A stretch of 64,000 nt of DNA. Origin: Streptomyces sp. WAC 01529. Lineage in GTDB: Bacteria; Actinomycetota; Actinomycetes; Streptomycetales; Streptomycetaceae. The DNA lies in the NCBI RefSeq assembly GCF_003945545.1, contig NZ_CP029617.1:1279001-1343000 (forward strand), written 5' to 3'. The notes beneath the pieces were generated by a model. It saw nothing but the letters and a program-made list of their open reading frames with translations. It was not told where the DNA came from and searched no databases. Shown in pieces: positions 39,741-47,772 of this stretch. Position 1 is the stretch's first letter; each line of letters opens with the position of its first letter. The translations under genes were made by a program, and so were the position numbers.

Positions 39741-40907
39741 TCAGTCGGTCCCGCTCGCCTCCTCGAAGAAGCCGAGGTTCTCCTGGAGCGACTTCAGCAG
39801 CCGGTCCCGGTCCGCCTCGTCCACCCGCACCGGCGCCACCCCGGTCACCCCGGTGAGCCTGCGGAACCCGCCGCGGCTCTCCAGCCTGCCGTGCACCCGG
39901 ATCGGCAGCCCGACCAGGTGCGCGTGGCCCGCCACGCGGTACGACTCCTCGTCCAGGACCATCCGGACCTGCGGGATCTCCGCCCCGGCGATCACCCTCA
40001 GCCGCACCGCGCCCTCCCCCCGCGGTGCGCAGCGCCGCATCCGCACCACGGTGCCGGTGATCCGCACTGGCACCGACGGCTCGTGCCGCAGATAGCGGGC
40101 GCCCGCCTCGCGCAGCACGGTGAGGTCGCCGGGCGAGAACTCGACGGGCTCGGCGTGCGCCGCGCACCCCTCGGGCACCCCCGCGCCGGGCGCCCACTCC
40201 ACGGCGACGCGCGCCCCTTCCGTGCCGCGCACCAGGGCCACGATCGCCTCGGTCAGCTCGTGGCTGACGCCCGCCTCGACCGCCCCGTCGAAGGCGTCCA
40301 TGCCACCGGTGGCGCGCTGGTAGTCGACGGCCTCCCGGGCGGCGCACAGCGCCTGGTGCAGCTGGACCGTGAGCGGCCGCCCGGTCAGCACGGGCACGAA
40401 GGCGGTGAGGCGGCGCCCGCCGGCCGCGGGCCCGACCAGGACGTCCGCCAGGGCCGCGGTGGCGGGCCCGCGGTGCCGCGCACCGTAGTACCCGGCGCGG
40501 CCGCGCGCGGCGAGCGCGGCGAGCGCGGCGGCGAGCAGCATCTGGCGGGCCGCGGAGCGCAGTCGCTCCTCCACGGGCCAGGTCGCCGCCCCGGCCGGTC
40601 CGGCCGGCACATCGCGCCACCAGCGGACCTCGTCGCTGGGCACGGCGAGCCCGACGAGCACGTCACGGGCGGCCGGGGAGGCGCTGCGGGAGAGCGCGTC
40701 GAGGGCCTCGCCGATCAGGTCGTCGCAGTCGGGGAAGGCCCGGCTCTCGGGTACGAGGAGGCTGGTGCCGTGGCCACCGGGGCCGGGCGGCGTCCACCGG
40801 GCGTAGCGGCCGGGGGCTCCTCCGCGCCGCTGCCAGCCGTGCCGGGCGAGCAGCGCGCCGAGCACGGCGGGGTCGACGGTGCCGGGCTCGTCGTGGGGGC
40901 GGTGCAT
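39741..40907 (-). CDS. Uncharacterised protein with C-terminal OB-like region, coupled to DUF4365 gene
   Basis: I do not recognise this 388-residue protein. It has no membrane helix. The middle (about residues 120-240) is Ala/Leu/Arg-rich and helical. The C-terminal ~110 residues look like a small beta barrel: VPVRITGTVVRMRRCA, GAVRLRVIAGAEIPQVRMVL, then LPIRVHGRLESRGGFRRLTG, a strand order reminiscent of an OB-fold. The start ATG overlaps the DUF4365 stop by one base (TGATG), so the pair is translationally coupled and the products probably act together. The OB suggestion is by eye only. Confidence 0.7.
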   Translation of the reverse strand: MHRPHDEPGTVDPAVLGALLARHGWQRRGGAPGRYARWTPPGPGGHGTSLLVPESRAFPDCDDLIGEALDALSRSASPAARDVLVGLAVPSDEVRWWRDVPAGPAGAATWPVEERLRSAARQMLLAAALAALAARGRAGYYGARHRGPATAALADVLVGPAAGGRRLTAFVPVLTGRPLTVQLHQALCAAREAVDYQRATGGMDAFDGAVEAGVSHELTEAIVALVRGTEGARVAVEWAPGAGVPEGCAAHAEPVEFSPGDLTVLREAGARYLRHEPSVPVRITGTVVRMRRCAPRGEGAVRLRVIAGAEIPQVRMVLDEESYRVAGHAHLVGLPIRVHGRLESRGGFRRLTGVTGVAPVRVDEADRDRLLKSLQENLGFFEEASGTD

Positions 40908-41473
40908 CAGGGTCTTCCTCCTGTCCCGACCCGCGTCATGATCTCGCAGAGCGCGCGGTCGTCGAAGATCCGTGAGGTCGGGACGCGGACGGTGGTCCTG
41001 CGCCGGCCGGTGACGGGGTGTCCGGCGAGATTGGTCCAGTAGCAGCAGTGCCGCAGGTCGAGCCGGTCGTGTCCGGCGCGCAGCCAATCGTCCTGGGAGC
41101 GGGGCACGAGCATCACGACCAGGATCTTGTGGACCGAGACCGGTGTGCGGGCGAGCTTCTCCAGGTGTGCGTTGTCGAGCGTGAAGGAGAAGGCGGCCCC
41201 CGGCGGGCTGGGCGGTATCTGGTACGTGCACTTCAGCTGGACCTTGATGGTGACCTCGTCGTCGACCGTGTGCCCGGGGGCGCTGTGGCTGACGTGCCAG
41301 TCGATGCCGTTGTCCGGAAAGGGCTGGGAGAGCGAGCACCCCGCGGCCGCCGCGACGGCGTGCAGATAGCCCACCTGAAGGGTCTCCATACAGGCGGTGG
41401 TGGCGAGTGTGCCGCGCGGCGGTGCGATCCGCTCGGGCAGCAGCCCACCCTGTTCGGGCCGCGCGAGCGCCAT
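40907..41473 (-). CDS. DUF4365 domain protein (PD-(D/E)XK nuclease-like)
   Basis: The 188-residue product matches the DUF4365 pattern: PFPDNGIDWHVSHS followed by VTIKVQLKCTYQ, in which the Asp and the QxK resemble the D...(E/Q)xK core of PD-(D/E)XK nucleases, then a long helical part (FTLDNAHLEKL) and IFDDRALCEIM at the end. Members occur in many bacteria and function is not established. I chose the ATG at 41473 with GGAAGG about 10 bases upstream; TTG codons just upstream (41479, 41482) are alternatives. It is the first gene of a coupled pair and is divergent from a DnaQ-type exonuclease gene 167 bases away. Confidence 0.8.
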   Translation of the reverse strand: MALARPEQGGLLPERIAPPRGTLATTACMETLQVGYLHAVAAAAGCSLSQPFPDNGIDWHVSHSAPGHTVDDEVTIKVQLKCTYQIPPSPPGAAFSFTLDNAHLEKLARTPVSVHKILVVMLVPRSQDDWLRAGHDRLDLRHCCYWTNLAGHPVTGRRRTTVRVPTSRIFDDRALCEIMTRVGTGGRP

Positions 41474-41640
41474 GTCCAACAAGCCTTCCGAAACCGGTAC
41501 TTCCCCACTCGGGCCGTCAATGTCAAGGCCCTGTACCTCTGTTGTCTCCGAGCCGCGTACAGCGCAAACGGCCCGGGTATCACCAGCGTGGGCAGGGGAC
41601 CGACGTCATCTGCCGGGACTGATCGAGGAGTTGCGTCACC

Positions 41641-42366
41641 ATGACGTGCTGGTACGAGGGGCCCTTGGCCGCATTCGACACGGAGACCACGGGCGTCGAC
41701 GTCGAGACCGACCGGATCGTGTCGGCCGCCGTCGTCGTCCAGCAGGGCGCGGGGACCCGTCCGCGCATCACCCGCTGGCTGGTGAACCCGGGCGTTCCGG
41801 TGCCCGAGGAAGCCGTCGCGGTACACGGACTGACGGAGGATCACCTTCAGCGCAACGGCCGCTGGCCCGCGCCGGTGATGGAGGAGATAGCGCGCGATCT
41901 GGCGGAACAGGGCGCGGCGGGACGGCCGATCGTGGTGATGAACGCGCCGTTCGACCTGACCATCCTGGACCGGGAGCTGCGCAGGCACCGCGCCTCGTCG
42001 CTCAGCCGCTACATGGAGGGCTCGTCCCTCTGTGTGATCGATCCGCGGGTGCTCGACAAGCACCTCGACCGCTACCGCAAGGGCCGCCGCACGCTCGCCG
42101 ACCTGTGCGCGCACTACGAGGTGGAGCTGGCCGAGGCCCATGACGCGGCGGCGGACGCGCAGGCCGCGCTCGATGTCGTACGTGCGGTGGGGCGCCGTTT
42201 CGCGGCCCGGCTGGAGCGGGTTTCACCGGCCGAGCTGCATACGTTGCAGGCCGTGTGGCACGCGTCGCAGGCGCGGGGTCTCCAGGCGTGGTTCGCGAAG
42301 AGCGGGGCGCCGGAGGCGGTGGACCCGGCGTGGCCGCTGCGTCCCGAACTCCCGGCGGCCGCCTGA
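41641..42366 (+). CDS. DnaQ-type 3'-5' exonuclease
   Basis: The 241-residue protein is a DEDDh exonuclease. Exo I is AAFDTETTGVDVETDRIV at about residues 10-27, exo II is PIVVMNAPFDLTILDREL near 95-113, and exo III is AEAHDAAADAQAALDVV near 165, with the His of HDAAAD and the final Asp present. All catalytic residues are there, so it should be active on DNA or RNA ends. It is shorter than polymerase III epsilon plus linker partners and lacks other domains. The ATG has GAGGAG about 10 bases upstream. It is divergent from the DUF4365 gene and ends just before a tRNA-Val terminator. Confidence 0.93.
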   Translation: MTCWYEGPLAAFDTETTGVDVETDRIVSAAVVVQQGAGTRPRITRWLVNPGVPVPEEAVAVHGLTEDHLQRNGRWPAPVMEEIARDLAEQGAAGRPIVVMNAPFDLTILDRELRRHRASSLSRYMEGSSLCVIDPRVLDKHLDRYRKGRRTLADLCAHYEVELAEAHDAAADAQAALDVVRAVGRRFAARLERVSPAELHTLQAVWHASQARGLQAWFAKSGAPEAVDPAWPLRPELPAAA

Positions 42367-42410
42367 GCGTCGACCCCGCGCGAGCACCGGCCCGGTGGCG
42401 TGCGGGCAAG

Positions 42411-42440
42411 AAAAAACCGGTCCGTCTGCTGACGGACCGG
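42411..42440 (-). terminator. Rho-independent terminator of tRNA-Val(CAC) copy 1
   Basis: A perfect 10-bp stem (ccggtccgtc, loop TGCT on the plus strand) is followed on the minus strand by a run of six T (A-run at 42411-42416). This is the most classical intrinsic terminator in the window and lies 12 bases downstream of the tRNA. Confidence 0.9.
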
Positions 42441-42451
42441 CATTCTCCGGG

Positions 42452-42523
42452 TGGGCGATACTGGGTTCGAACCAGTGACCTCTTCGGTGTGAACGAAGCG
42501 CTCTCCCACTGAGCTAATCGCCC
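42452..42523 (-). tRNA. tRNA-Val (anticodon CAC), copy 1
   Basis: The 72-base gene folds as a cloverleaf: acceptor GGGCGAT/ATCGCCC, D arm TAGCTCAGTGGGA, anticodon stem CTTCG/CGAAG with loop TTCACAC giving anticodon CAC (codon GUG), and T arm CTGGTTCGAACCCAG. CCA is not encoded. An identical copy is at 45742-45813. Confidence 0.95.
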
Positions 42524-42562
42524 GGGAACGGACTGAACAATACAGGTCCGGGCGCCCTTCCT

Positions 42563-43009
42563 TCAAACCGCTGCCAGATGTGCCGCGAGGCCCCTGCGCC
42601 CCGCCCGCATCATCAGGGCGTGGTTGAGCAGGAAGACGGGCCTGCCGGGGACGGCGAGGCGCCGCATCAGCGGCCGTCGCACCTCGACCTCCTGGTCGTA
42701 GCGGGCCCGCGTCCCGCGCGGCCCGGGCGTGACGGTCCAGCGCGCCCAGCCCTCCAGGTCGCCGGTCATGTCGATCTCCAGGACCCCGGCGCCGGGGTCG
42801 CGGCGCCGCTCGCGCGCGGTGACGAGAAGGTCGTACGGGAGGAAGGAGCGGAAGCGGGCGACGCCGCTGCGGCCGTCGGGCGATGTCACCTCCCGCACCT
42901 GCGGCCACCACAGCGGATAGTCCTCGACCCGCTCCAGGACGGCGTAGACGTCGGCGGGCGCTCCGGGCAGGTCCCAGAGGCTGCGGAAGCGGTAGTGGCA
43001 CCAGTTCAT
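42563..43009 (-). CDS. SRPBCC (START/polyketide cyclase-like) family protein
   Basis: The 148-residue soluble protein has the pattern of SRPBCC ligand-binding proteins: HYRFRSLWDLPGAPADVYAV, the EDYPLWWPQVREV helix segment, alternating strands, and a long C-terminal helix (FLLNHALMMRAGRRGLAAHL). The ligand is unknown. The ATG at 43009 has no clear ribosome-binding site, being preceded by a run of C; a longer frame to 43093 would enter the divergent promoter region. It lies between two identical tRNA-Val genes and is divergent from a large membrane protein gene. Confidence 0.85.
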   Translation of the reverse strand: MNWCHYRFRSLWDLPGAPADVYAVLERVEDYPLWWPQVREVTSPDGRSGVARFRSFLPYDLLVTARERRRDPGAGVLEIDMTGDLEGWARWTVTPGPRGTRARYDQEVEVRRPLMRRLAVPGRPVFLLNHALMMRAGRRGLAAHLAAV

Positions 43010-43102
43010 GGGGGGAGTCTGCCCTGCCGGGGCGGGATCTGAGTACGTCCTGAGTATCCGCACCGATGTCTCGGGACGTGGCGCGGACCACACTCCTCAC
43101 CC

Positions 43103-45637
43103 ATGACGAACATTCCGCAACCGGCCGAGGAGCTGCGCCTCCTCGACTGGGAGCTGCGCCAACTGGATGCGCGCAGGACGCAGTTGTTGCGGCGCCGCGC
43201 CTGGCTGCTCGGTGTCCTGCGTGCGGCGGGCCCGACCGGGGCGCCCCCTCGCCCGGCCGGGCCGCCGGCCCCCGGGGCCGCGCCGCCGAGCGCACAGAAC
43301 GTCCTGCTGACGCTGGGCGGCATCCTGCTCACCATCGCGGCGATCGCCTTCACGGTGGTCAGCTGGGGGCACTTGGGCATCGGCGGGCGCGGGGCGGTCC
43401 TCGGCGTGGTGACCCTCGCGGCGCTGGCGGCCCCGGCGCTCCTGCTGCGGCGCTCGCTGCGCTCGACGGCGGAGGCGGTGGCGGGCCTGGGCCTCGCGCT
43501 GACCGTCCTCGATTCGTACGCGCTGCGCCATCTGTCCCTGCCGGACGTGGACGCCCTGGGCTACGCGGCCGGTACCTCGGCGGTCCTCGCCACCTTGTGG
43601 GCGGGGTACGGCCGGCTCCTCGGCGAGCTGCGGCTGCCGCTGCCGACGGCGGTGGTCACGGCCCAACTCCCCCTGATCCTCTGGGCGGGAGCCGCGCAGG
43701 CGGGCGATCACGCCATGACGGCGGCGCTCCTGGTGACAGCTGCCTTCGACATCGCGCTCGCGCTGTGGACGTCGGTCAGGTCCGTGCGGGTCGCGGCGGT
43801 GATCGGCGGTTGCACGCTCGGGCTGTGGGGCGCGGCGGGCGCCGGCTGGCTGTCCGTGCGGGCGGCGGATCCGACCGCGGCGGCGCGCGCGGGCGTGCTG
43901 CTGCTGTTCGCCGCGTTGATCGCCTCGGTGGCGGCGTGGCGGGCGAAGGGCCCGCAGATCGCGGCCGGCGCCGCGGGCGCGGGTGGTCTGCTCGTGGTGG
44001 CGGCGGTCGGCGGGGTGCTGCGGTCCGTGCTGCCCGCGGCGTGGACCGTGCCGGGTTATCTGGTGTGCGGGATCGCCCTCTTGGCGGCCGTGCGCGTCGC
44101 GCTGCCGCGGCCGGTACGACAAGGACTCGCCGGAGCATCGGCCGCGGTACAGGGCCTCGCGGCGCTGTGGGCGCTGCCCGTCACCGCCGTGGCGCTGCTC
44201 GCCCCGCTCGGCTGGGCCACCCGCCCCTGGTCGGCCACCCCCTCGGACACCCGCACCGCCCTGCTCACCGAACTGCCGCTCCCCCACCCGCTTCTGGCTC
44301 CCCCGGTACTCGCACTGATCGCGGCGACACTGCTCGCGGCACCGCGCGCGCTCGGGATCCCGGGCGGCGTACGCGACACAGGGGTCGACGGCACCACATC
44401 GGGCCCGCCGGAGACGGGGGCAGTCCCGCCTCATGCGGGGGCGGGTTCGTCGGCGTCAAGCCCCCTCACCAGCGCGGTCCGGTACCTCGTCCGTTACGGC
44501 GCCCCCGTCCTCGGCTGGTCCGCCGTCGTCGCCCTGCCCGCCGCGCTTCGGCTTCCGTACGCCGCCGGGGTGGCGGTCCACGTCCTGGTGGTCGCCGCTC
44601 TGCTGGCCGTCGCCGCCCGTCTCGCGTCCGCCGGGCCCGTCCTGGTCGGGCCCGCCCTGATGGCCTCGGGCCTGGCCCTCGCCTCCTCGGTGAGCGTCGC
44701 CTTCCTCGCCCTGGCCACCGAGGCCGCCACACTCGGCACCCTCGGTGCGCTCACCGTCCTGTTCCTGGCCGCCTGCGCCCAGCTGATCCGCCGGCCCAGC
44801 CAGGCACCCGCGGGCGCCGCCGCCCTCGCGGCCTGCGCGGCCCTCACGTACGCCACCGCCTTCGCCTGCGCCGCCGGGGCCGCCGGAGGTCTGCGCCCGG
44901 AGCACATCGGACTGGCCACCCTCGCCGTCCCGGCCCTCGCCGCACTCGCCGCGGCCCATTTGGGACGGCGACCCCGGACCCTGGCCCTGGCTCTGCCCGT
45001 GGAGGTCATGGCGGCCGCCTCGGCCGTCCTCGCCGTCACCCTCACCGCGGGCCACGCCCCCACCCTCGCGCTCGCCCTGACCCTCGCCGGGCTCATCGCG
45101 GCGGGCACCGCGCTCCGGCCGGACCGCCACGGCGTGGGGTACGCGGCCGGGGTGCTGTTCATCCTGGCGAGCTGGGTCCGCCTCGCCGCGTGGGAGGTGT
45201 CGACCCCGGAGGCGTACACCCTGCCGGTCACCGTCCCCGCGCTCCTCCTCGGCCTGCTGCGGCGCCGCCGCGACCCCGAGGCCTCCTCCTGGACGGCGTA
45301 CGGCCCCGGCCTCGCCACGACGCTGCTGCCGAGCCTCGCCGCCGCCTGGGGCGACCCGCACTGGCAGCGCCCGCTGCTGCTCGGCGTCGCGGCCCTCGCG
45401 CTGACCCTGGCGGGTGCCCGGCACGGCCTGCGCGCCCCGCTGGTCCTCGGCGGCACGGTGCTCGCCCTGGACGCGCTGCACGAACTGGCCCCGTACATCG
45501 TGCAGGTCGCGGGCGCTCTGCCCCGCTGGCTGCCGCCGGCGCTCGCGGGTCTGCTGCTCCTCGCCGTCGGAGCGACGTACGAGCAACGGCTGCGCGACGC
45601 ACGCCGGTTCCGGAATGCGCTCGACCGAATGCACTGA
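43103..45637 (+). CDS. Large multi-pass membrane protein (SCO7613-like C-terminal domain family)
   Basis: The 844-residue protein has an N-terminal coiled-coil-like segment (EELRLLDWELRQLDARRTQL, about 8-30), a Pro-rich linker, then roughly 20 or more hydrophobic helices of Ala/Leu/Val composition through to residue ~820, ending in a basic tail. I recall similar Streptomyces proteins being named after the SCO7613 C-terminal domain. No enzymatic motif is visible. The ATG has no ribosome-binding site (actcctcaccc precedes it), so it may be poorly translated or near-leaderless. It lies between two identical tRNA-Val genes. Function unknown. Confidence 0.82.
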   Translation: MTNIPQPAEELRLLDWELRQLDARRTQLLRRRAWLLGVLRAAGPTGAPPRPAGPPAPGAAPPSAQNVLLTLGGILLTIAAIAFTVVSWGHLGIGGRGAVLGVVTLAALAAPALLLRRSLRSTAEAVAGLGLALTVLDSYALRHLSLPDVDALGYAAGTSAVLATLWAGYGRLLGELRLPLPTAVVTAQLPLILWAGAAQAGDHAMTAALLVTAAFDIALALWTSVRSVRVAAVIGGCTLGLWGAAGAGWLSVRAADPTAAARAGVLLLFAALIASVAAWRAKGPQIAAGAAGAGGLLVVAAVGGVLRSVLPAAWTVPGYLVCGIALLAAVRVALPRPVRQGLAGASAAVQGLAALWALPVTAVALLAPLGWATRPWSATPSDTRTALLTELPLPHPLLAPPVLALIAATLLAAPRALGIPGGVRDTGVDGTTSGPPETGAVPPHAGAGSSASSPLTSAVRYLVRYGAPVLGWSAVVALPAALRLPYAAGVAVHVLVVAALLAVAARLASAGPVLVGPALMASGLALASSVSVAFLALATEAATLGTLGALTVLFLAACAQLIRRPSQAPAGAAALAACAALTYATAFACAAGAAGGLRPEHIGLATLAVPALAALAAAHLGRRPRTLALALPVEVMAAASAVLAVTLTAGHAPTLALALTLAGLIAAGTALRPDRHGVGYAAGVLFILASWVRLAAWEVSTPEAYTLPVTVPALLLGLLRRRRDPEASSWTAYGPGLATTLLPSLAAAWGDPHWQRPLLLGVAALALTLAGARHGLRAPLVLGGTVLALDALHELAPYIVQVAGALPRWLPPALAGLLLLAVGATYEQRLRDARRFRNALDRMH

Positions 45638-45671
45638 TTACCGGCCGCCGCACAGATATGTGGACCCGTCA

Positions 45672-45731
45672 ATTCCCTTGAAAGGCAAGGGAATACGAGA
45701 ACGGCCCGGAGGCTGAAAAGCCTCCGGGCCG
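45672..45731. terminator. Two tandem hairpins between membrane-protein gene and tRNA-Val copy 2
   Basis: Hairpin one is a 9-bp stem attcccttg/caagggaat at 45672-45694 with loop AAAGG. Hairpin two is a 13-bp stem cggcccggaggct/agcctccgggccg at 45702-45731 with loop GAAA. The first likely ends the plus-strand gene and the second the minus-strand tRNA. Confidence 0.75.
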
Positions 45732-45741
45732 CAATCCGGGG

Positions 45742-45813
45742 TGGGCGATACTGGGTTCGAACCAGTGACCTCTTCGGTGTGAACGAAGCGCTCTCCCACT
45801 GAGCTAATCGCCC
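45742..45813 (-). tRNA. tRNA-Val (anticodon CAC), copy 2
   Basis: This 72-base gene is identical to the copy at 42452-42523, with anticodon CAC in loop TTCACAC. Identity extends a few bases on each side (45739-45816), 78 bases in all. CCA is not encoded. Confidence 0.95.
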
Positions 45814-45878
45814 GGGCGCACAGAGAACATTACCGCATGTCAGCGGGTGCTTCCGACCGCCTCGGAGTCACCTCCCGG

Positions 45879-46334
45879 TCACTCCTTGATCTTCCACGGC
45901 ATCGCGATGCCGAACTTCCAGACGTAGACGGCGACCAGCACCGCGACGATGACCAGGCCGATGGTCGTCAGGATGATGTTCCTGCGGCGCACCTTGGGGT
46001 CGAGCGCGCGCTGCGCCGCCTCGGTGACCTTGCGCTTCGTCCAGCGCAGCACCAGCTGGGCCCAGACGAACTCGGTCGCCCAGATCGCCATTCCACCGAA
46101 GATCACCAGCCAGCCGGGGCCGGGCAGGGGCAGCATGATGATGCCCGCGACGACGACCGCGAGCCCCACGATGAAGACGCCGACCTGCCAGCTCAGGTGC
46201 AGCGCCCGACGGGCCTGGATGTACTGCGGCGCCCGCGATCCGAGCGGCTGCTCGGCCGATTCGGACGACTGCTCGGCCTGTGCCGCGACGGTCGGTTCCG
46301 CGACCCCCGCGGGCTCGTTACTCCCCGTATTCAT
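45879..46334 (-). CDS. PGPGW-motif membrane protein (TIGR02611-like)
   Basis: The 151-residue protein has a disordered N-terminal ~35 residues, then hydrophobic helices VGVFIVGLAVVVAGIIMLPL, the PLPGPGWLVIFGGMAIWATE signature that defines the PGPGW family, and a final helix ILTTIGLVIVAVLVAVYVW. A basic loop (RWTKRKVTEAAQRALDPKVRRR) lies between. Its function is unknown. The ATG at 46334 was chosen over one at 46367 because family members begin near MNTGSNEPAG. It is divergent from ssgB across a 191-base region. Confidence 0.9.
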   Translation of the reverse strand: MNTGSNEPAGVAEPTVAAQAEQSSESAEQPLGSRAPQYIQARRALHLSWQVGVFIVGLAVVVAGIIMLPLPGPGWLVIFGGMAIWATEFVWAQLVLRWTKRKVTEAAQRALDPKVRRRNIILTTIGLVIVAVLVAVYVWKFGIAMPWKIKE

Positions 46335-46525
46335 ACGGCCAAACCCTACCGGACGGAAACCCGTCACCGGAATGGGTGCATGACGGGAAGGGACAAGCCG
46401 CCATACGAGCTACCTAAAGACACGCAAAACCCTCAGAGGGGTTTACAACGGCACCGTAGGTGGCATGTCGATTTCGCCGACGTGCGAATCCCCGAGCGCA
46501 CACTGAGCGAAAGGCCCTGGCGCTT
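46335..46525. promoter_or_regulatory. Divergent control region between PGPGW gene and ssgB
   Basis: This 191-base region must hold promoters for both genes. It contains a small inverted repeat, aaaccc (46427-46432) and gggttt (46439-46444). In S. coelicolor, ssgB has been reported to depend on the stress sigma factor SigH; a GTTT at 46441-46444 followed 14 bases later by GGTGGC is a weak match to that promoter type and is only a suggestion. Confidence 0.35.
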
Positions 46526-46939
46526 ATGAACACCACGGTCAGCTGCGAGCTGCACCTGCGCCTCGTTGTGTCGAGCGAGTCCTCACTGCCTGTACCCGCA
46601 GGACTGCGGTATGACACGGCCGATCCCTATGCCGTGCACGCCACCTTCCACACCGGAGCCGAGGAGACGGTCGAGTGGGTGTTCGCCCGCGATCTCCTCG
46701 CCGAGGGCCTGCACCGGCCCACCGGAACCGGCGACGTCCGAGTCTGGCCGTCCCGGAGCCACGGTCAGGGCGTTGTCTGCATCGCCCTGAGTTCCCCGGA
46801 GGGCGAGGCTCTGCTCGAGGCCCCGGCGCGGGCCCTGGAGTCCTTCCTGAAGCGAACAGACGCGGCCGTGCCCCCCGGCACGGAGCACCGCCACTTCGAT
46901 CTCGACACGGAGCTGTCACACATCCTGGCCGAAAGTTAA
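46526..46939 (+). CDS. ssgB: Sporulation-specific cell division regulator SsgB
   Basis: The 137-residue protein is nearly identical, as far as I recall it, to S. coelicolor SsgB, which localises at future septum sites and recruits FtsZ during sporulation. It begins NTTVSCELHLRLVVSSESSL and continues YAVHATFHTGAEETVEWVFA and SRSHGQGVVCIALSSPEGEA, with an ending ELSHILAES. The family is restricted to morphologically complex actinomycetes, so this gene is strong evidence for Streptomyces or a close relative. Length is exactly that expected. A 20-bp hairpin lies about 100 bases past its stop. Confidence 0.97.
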   Translation: MNTTVSCELHLRLVVSSESSLPVPAGLRYDTADPYAVHATFHTGAEETVEWVFARDLLAEGLHRPTGTGDVRVWPSRSHGQGVVCIALSSPEGEALLEAPARALESFLKRTDAAVPPGTEHRHFDLDTELSHILAES

Positions 46940-47039
46940 CGGCGCGGGAGCGTCGGGATCCCCTCACGCCGTCCGACTCGGGGCGACGGCGCAGGCAGTC
47001 ACGACACGACACGACGACACAAGGCGGACAGGAAGCAGT

Positions 47040-47084
47040 CACCGGCGCCGTCGCCGCGGGAAGTCCGCGGCGACGGCGCCGGTG
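47040..47084 (+). terminator. Strong hairpin downstream of ssgB
   Basis: A perfect 20-bp inverted repeat (caccggcgccgtcgccgcgg and complement) with a five-base GAAGT loop lies 100 bases past the ssgB stop and 105 bases before the CGNR gene. It likely ends ssgB transcription. Confidence 0.8.
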
Positions 47085-47189
47085 CGTCCTGCGGGGAAGC
47101 CGCTAGCATCGGCCAGCATCGGCGGGCACGTTCCCCCAGCTCTCCATGGGCAGGGGGGACCCCACTACCCCCAGGCCAGGGAGCGCATC

Positions 47190-47747
47190 GTGCTGATCAC
47201 CCACGACACCCGGTGTTCTCTCGACGCCGTGGTCGATCTGGTGAACACCGCACCGGAGGAGGACTGCGCCGACGAGCTGACCGACCTGGCGTCGCTCGGT
47301 GATTTCGTACGTACGCACGGAGTGAGCGGGGTCGAAAGGCTCGCGGAGCGTGACCTCGTGGAGGTGCGCCGGGTCCGGGGCCGCTTCGCGGAGGTCTTCG
47401 CCAACCCCGAGCCGCGGGCCGCGTCCACGATCATCAACGAGCTGATCGCGGCTGCGGGCACCACGCCCCGGCTCACCGACCACGACGGCTACGACTGGCA
47501 CATCCACTACTTCGCGCCCGGCGCCTCCGTCGCCGACCACCTGGCGGCCGACTGCGGGATGGCGCTGGCCTTCTTCGTGGTCGCCGGGGAGCAGGAGCGG
47601 CTGCGGCGCTGTGAGGCACCGGACTGCCGGCGCGCCTTCGTCGACCTCTCCCGCAACCGCTCGCGCCGCTACTGCGACAGCCGCACCTGCGGGAACCGCC
47701 TGCACGTCGCCGCGTACCGCGCCCGCCGCAAGGAAGCGGCGGGTTAG
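47190..47747 (+). CDS. CGNR zinc-finger protein (ABATE domain regulator-like)
   Basis: The 185-residue protein has an N-terminal ABATE-type domain (SLDAVVDLVNTAPEED, LGDFVRTHG) and a C-terminal CGNR zinc finger: CEAPDCRRAFVDLSRNRSRR then YCDSRTCGNRLHVAAYRARR, with four Cys. CGNR proteins are thought to be stress-related transcription regulators that bind DNA through the finger. The GTG at 47190 has GGGAG eight bases upstream. Its stop codon is embedded in a hairpin shared with a convergent small membrane protein gene. Targets are unknown. Confidence 0.93.
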   Translation: MLITHDTRCSLDAVVDLVNTAPEEDCADELTDLASLGDFVRTHGVSGVERLAERDLVEVRRVRGRFAEVFANPEPRAASTIINELIAAAGTTPRLTDHDGYDWHIHYFAPGASVADHLAADCGMALAFFVVAGEQERLRRCEAPDCRRAFVDLSRNRSRRYCDSRTCGNRLHVAAYRARRKEAAG

Positions 47748-47772
47748 GACCTGTCCGCCGGGTCAGGCCCTA
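47745..47772. terminator. Compact bidirectional hairpin spanning both stop codons
   Basis: The hairpin taggacctg/caggcccta (9 bp, one mismatch, loop of 10) begins with the TAG of the CGNR gene and ends with the TAG of the convergent small gene. Its cctgtccgccggg core resembles the arms of the inverted repeat at 49366-49478. Confidence 0.65.

Noticed and set aside
42449..45816. Integrated element at tRNA-Val
   Set aside because: No integrase, excisionase, relaxase or partial-tRNA att site was seen; both tRNAs are complete and the enclosed genes look like native Streptomyces genes.
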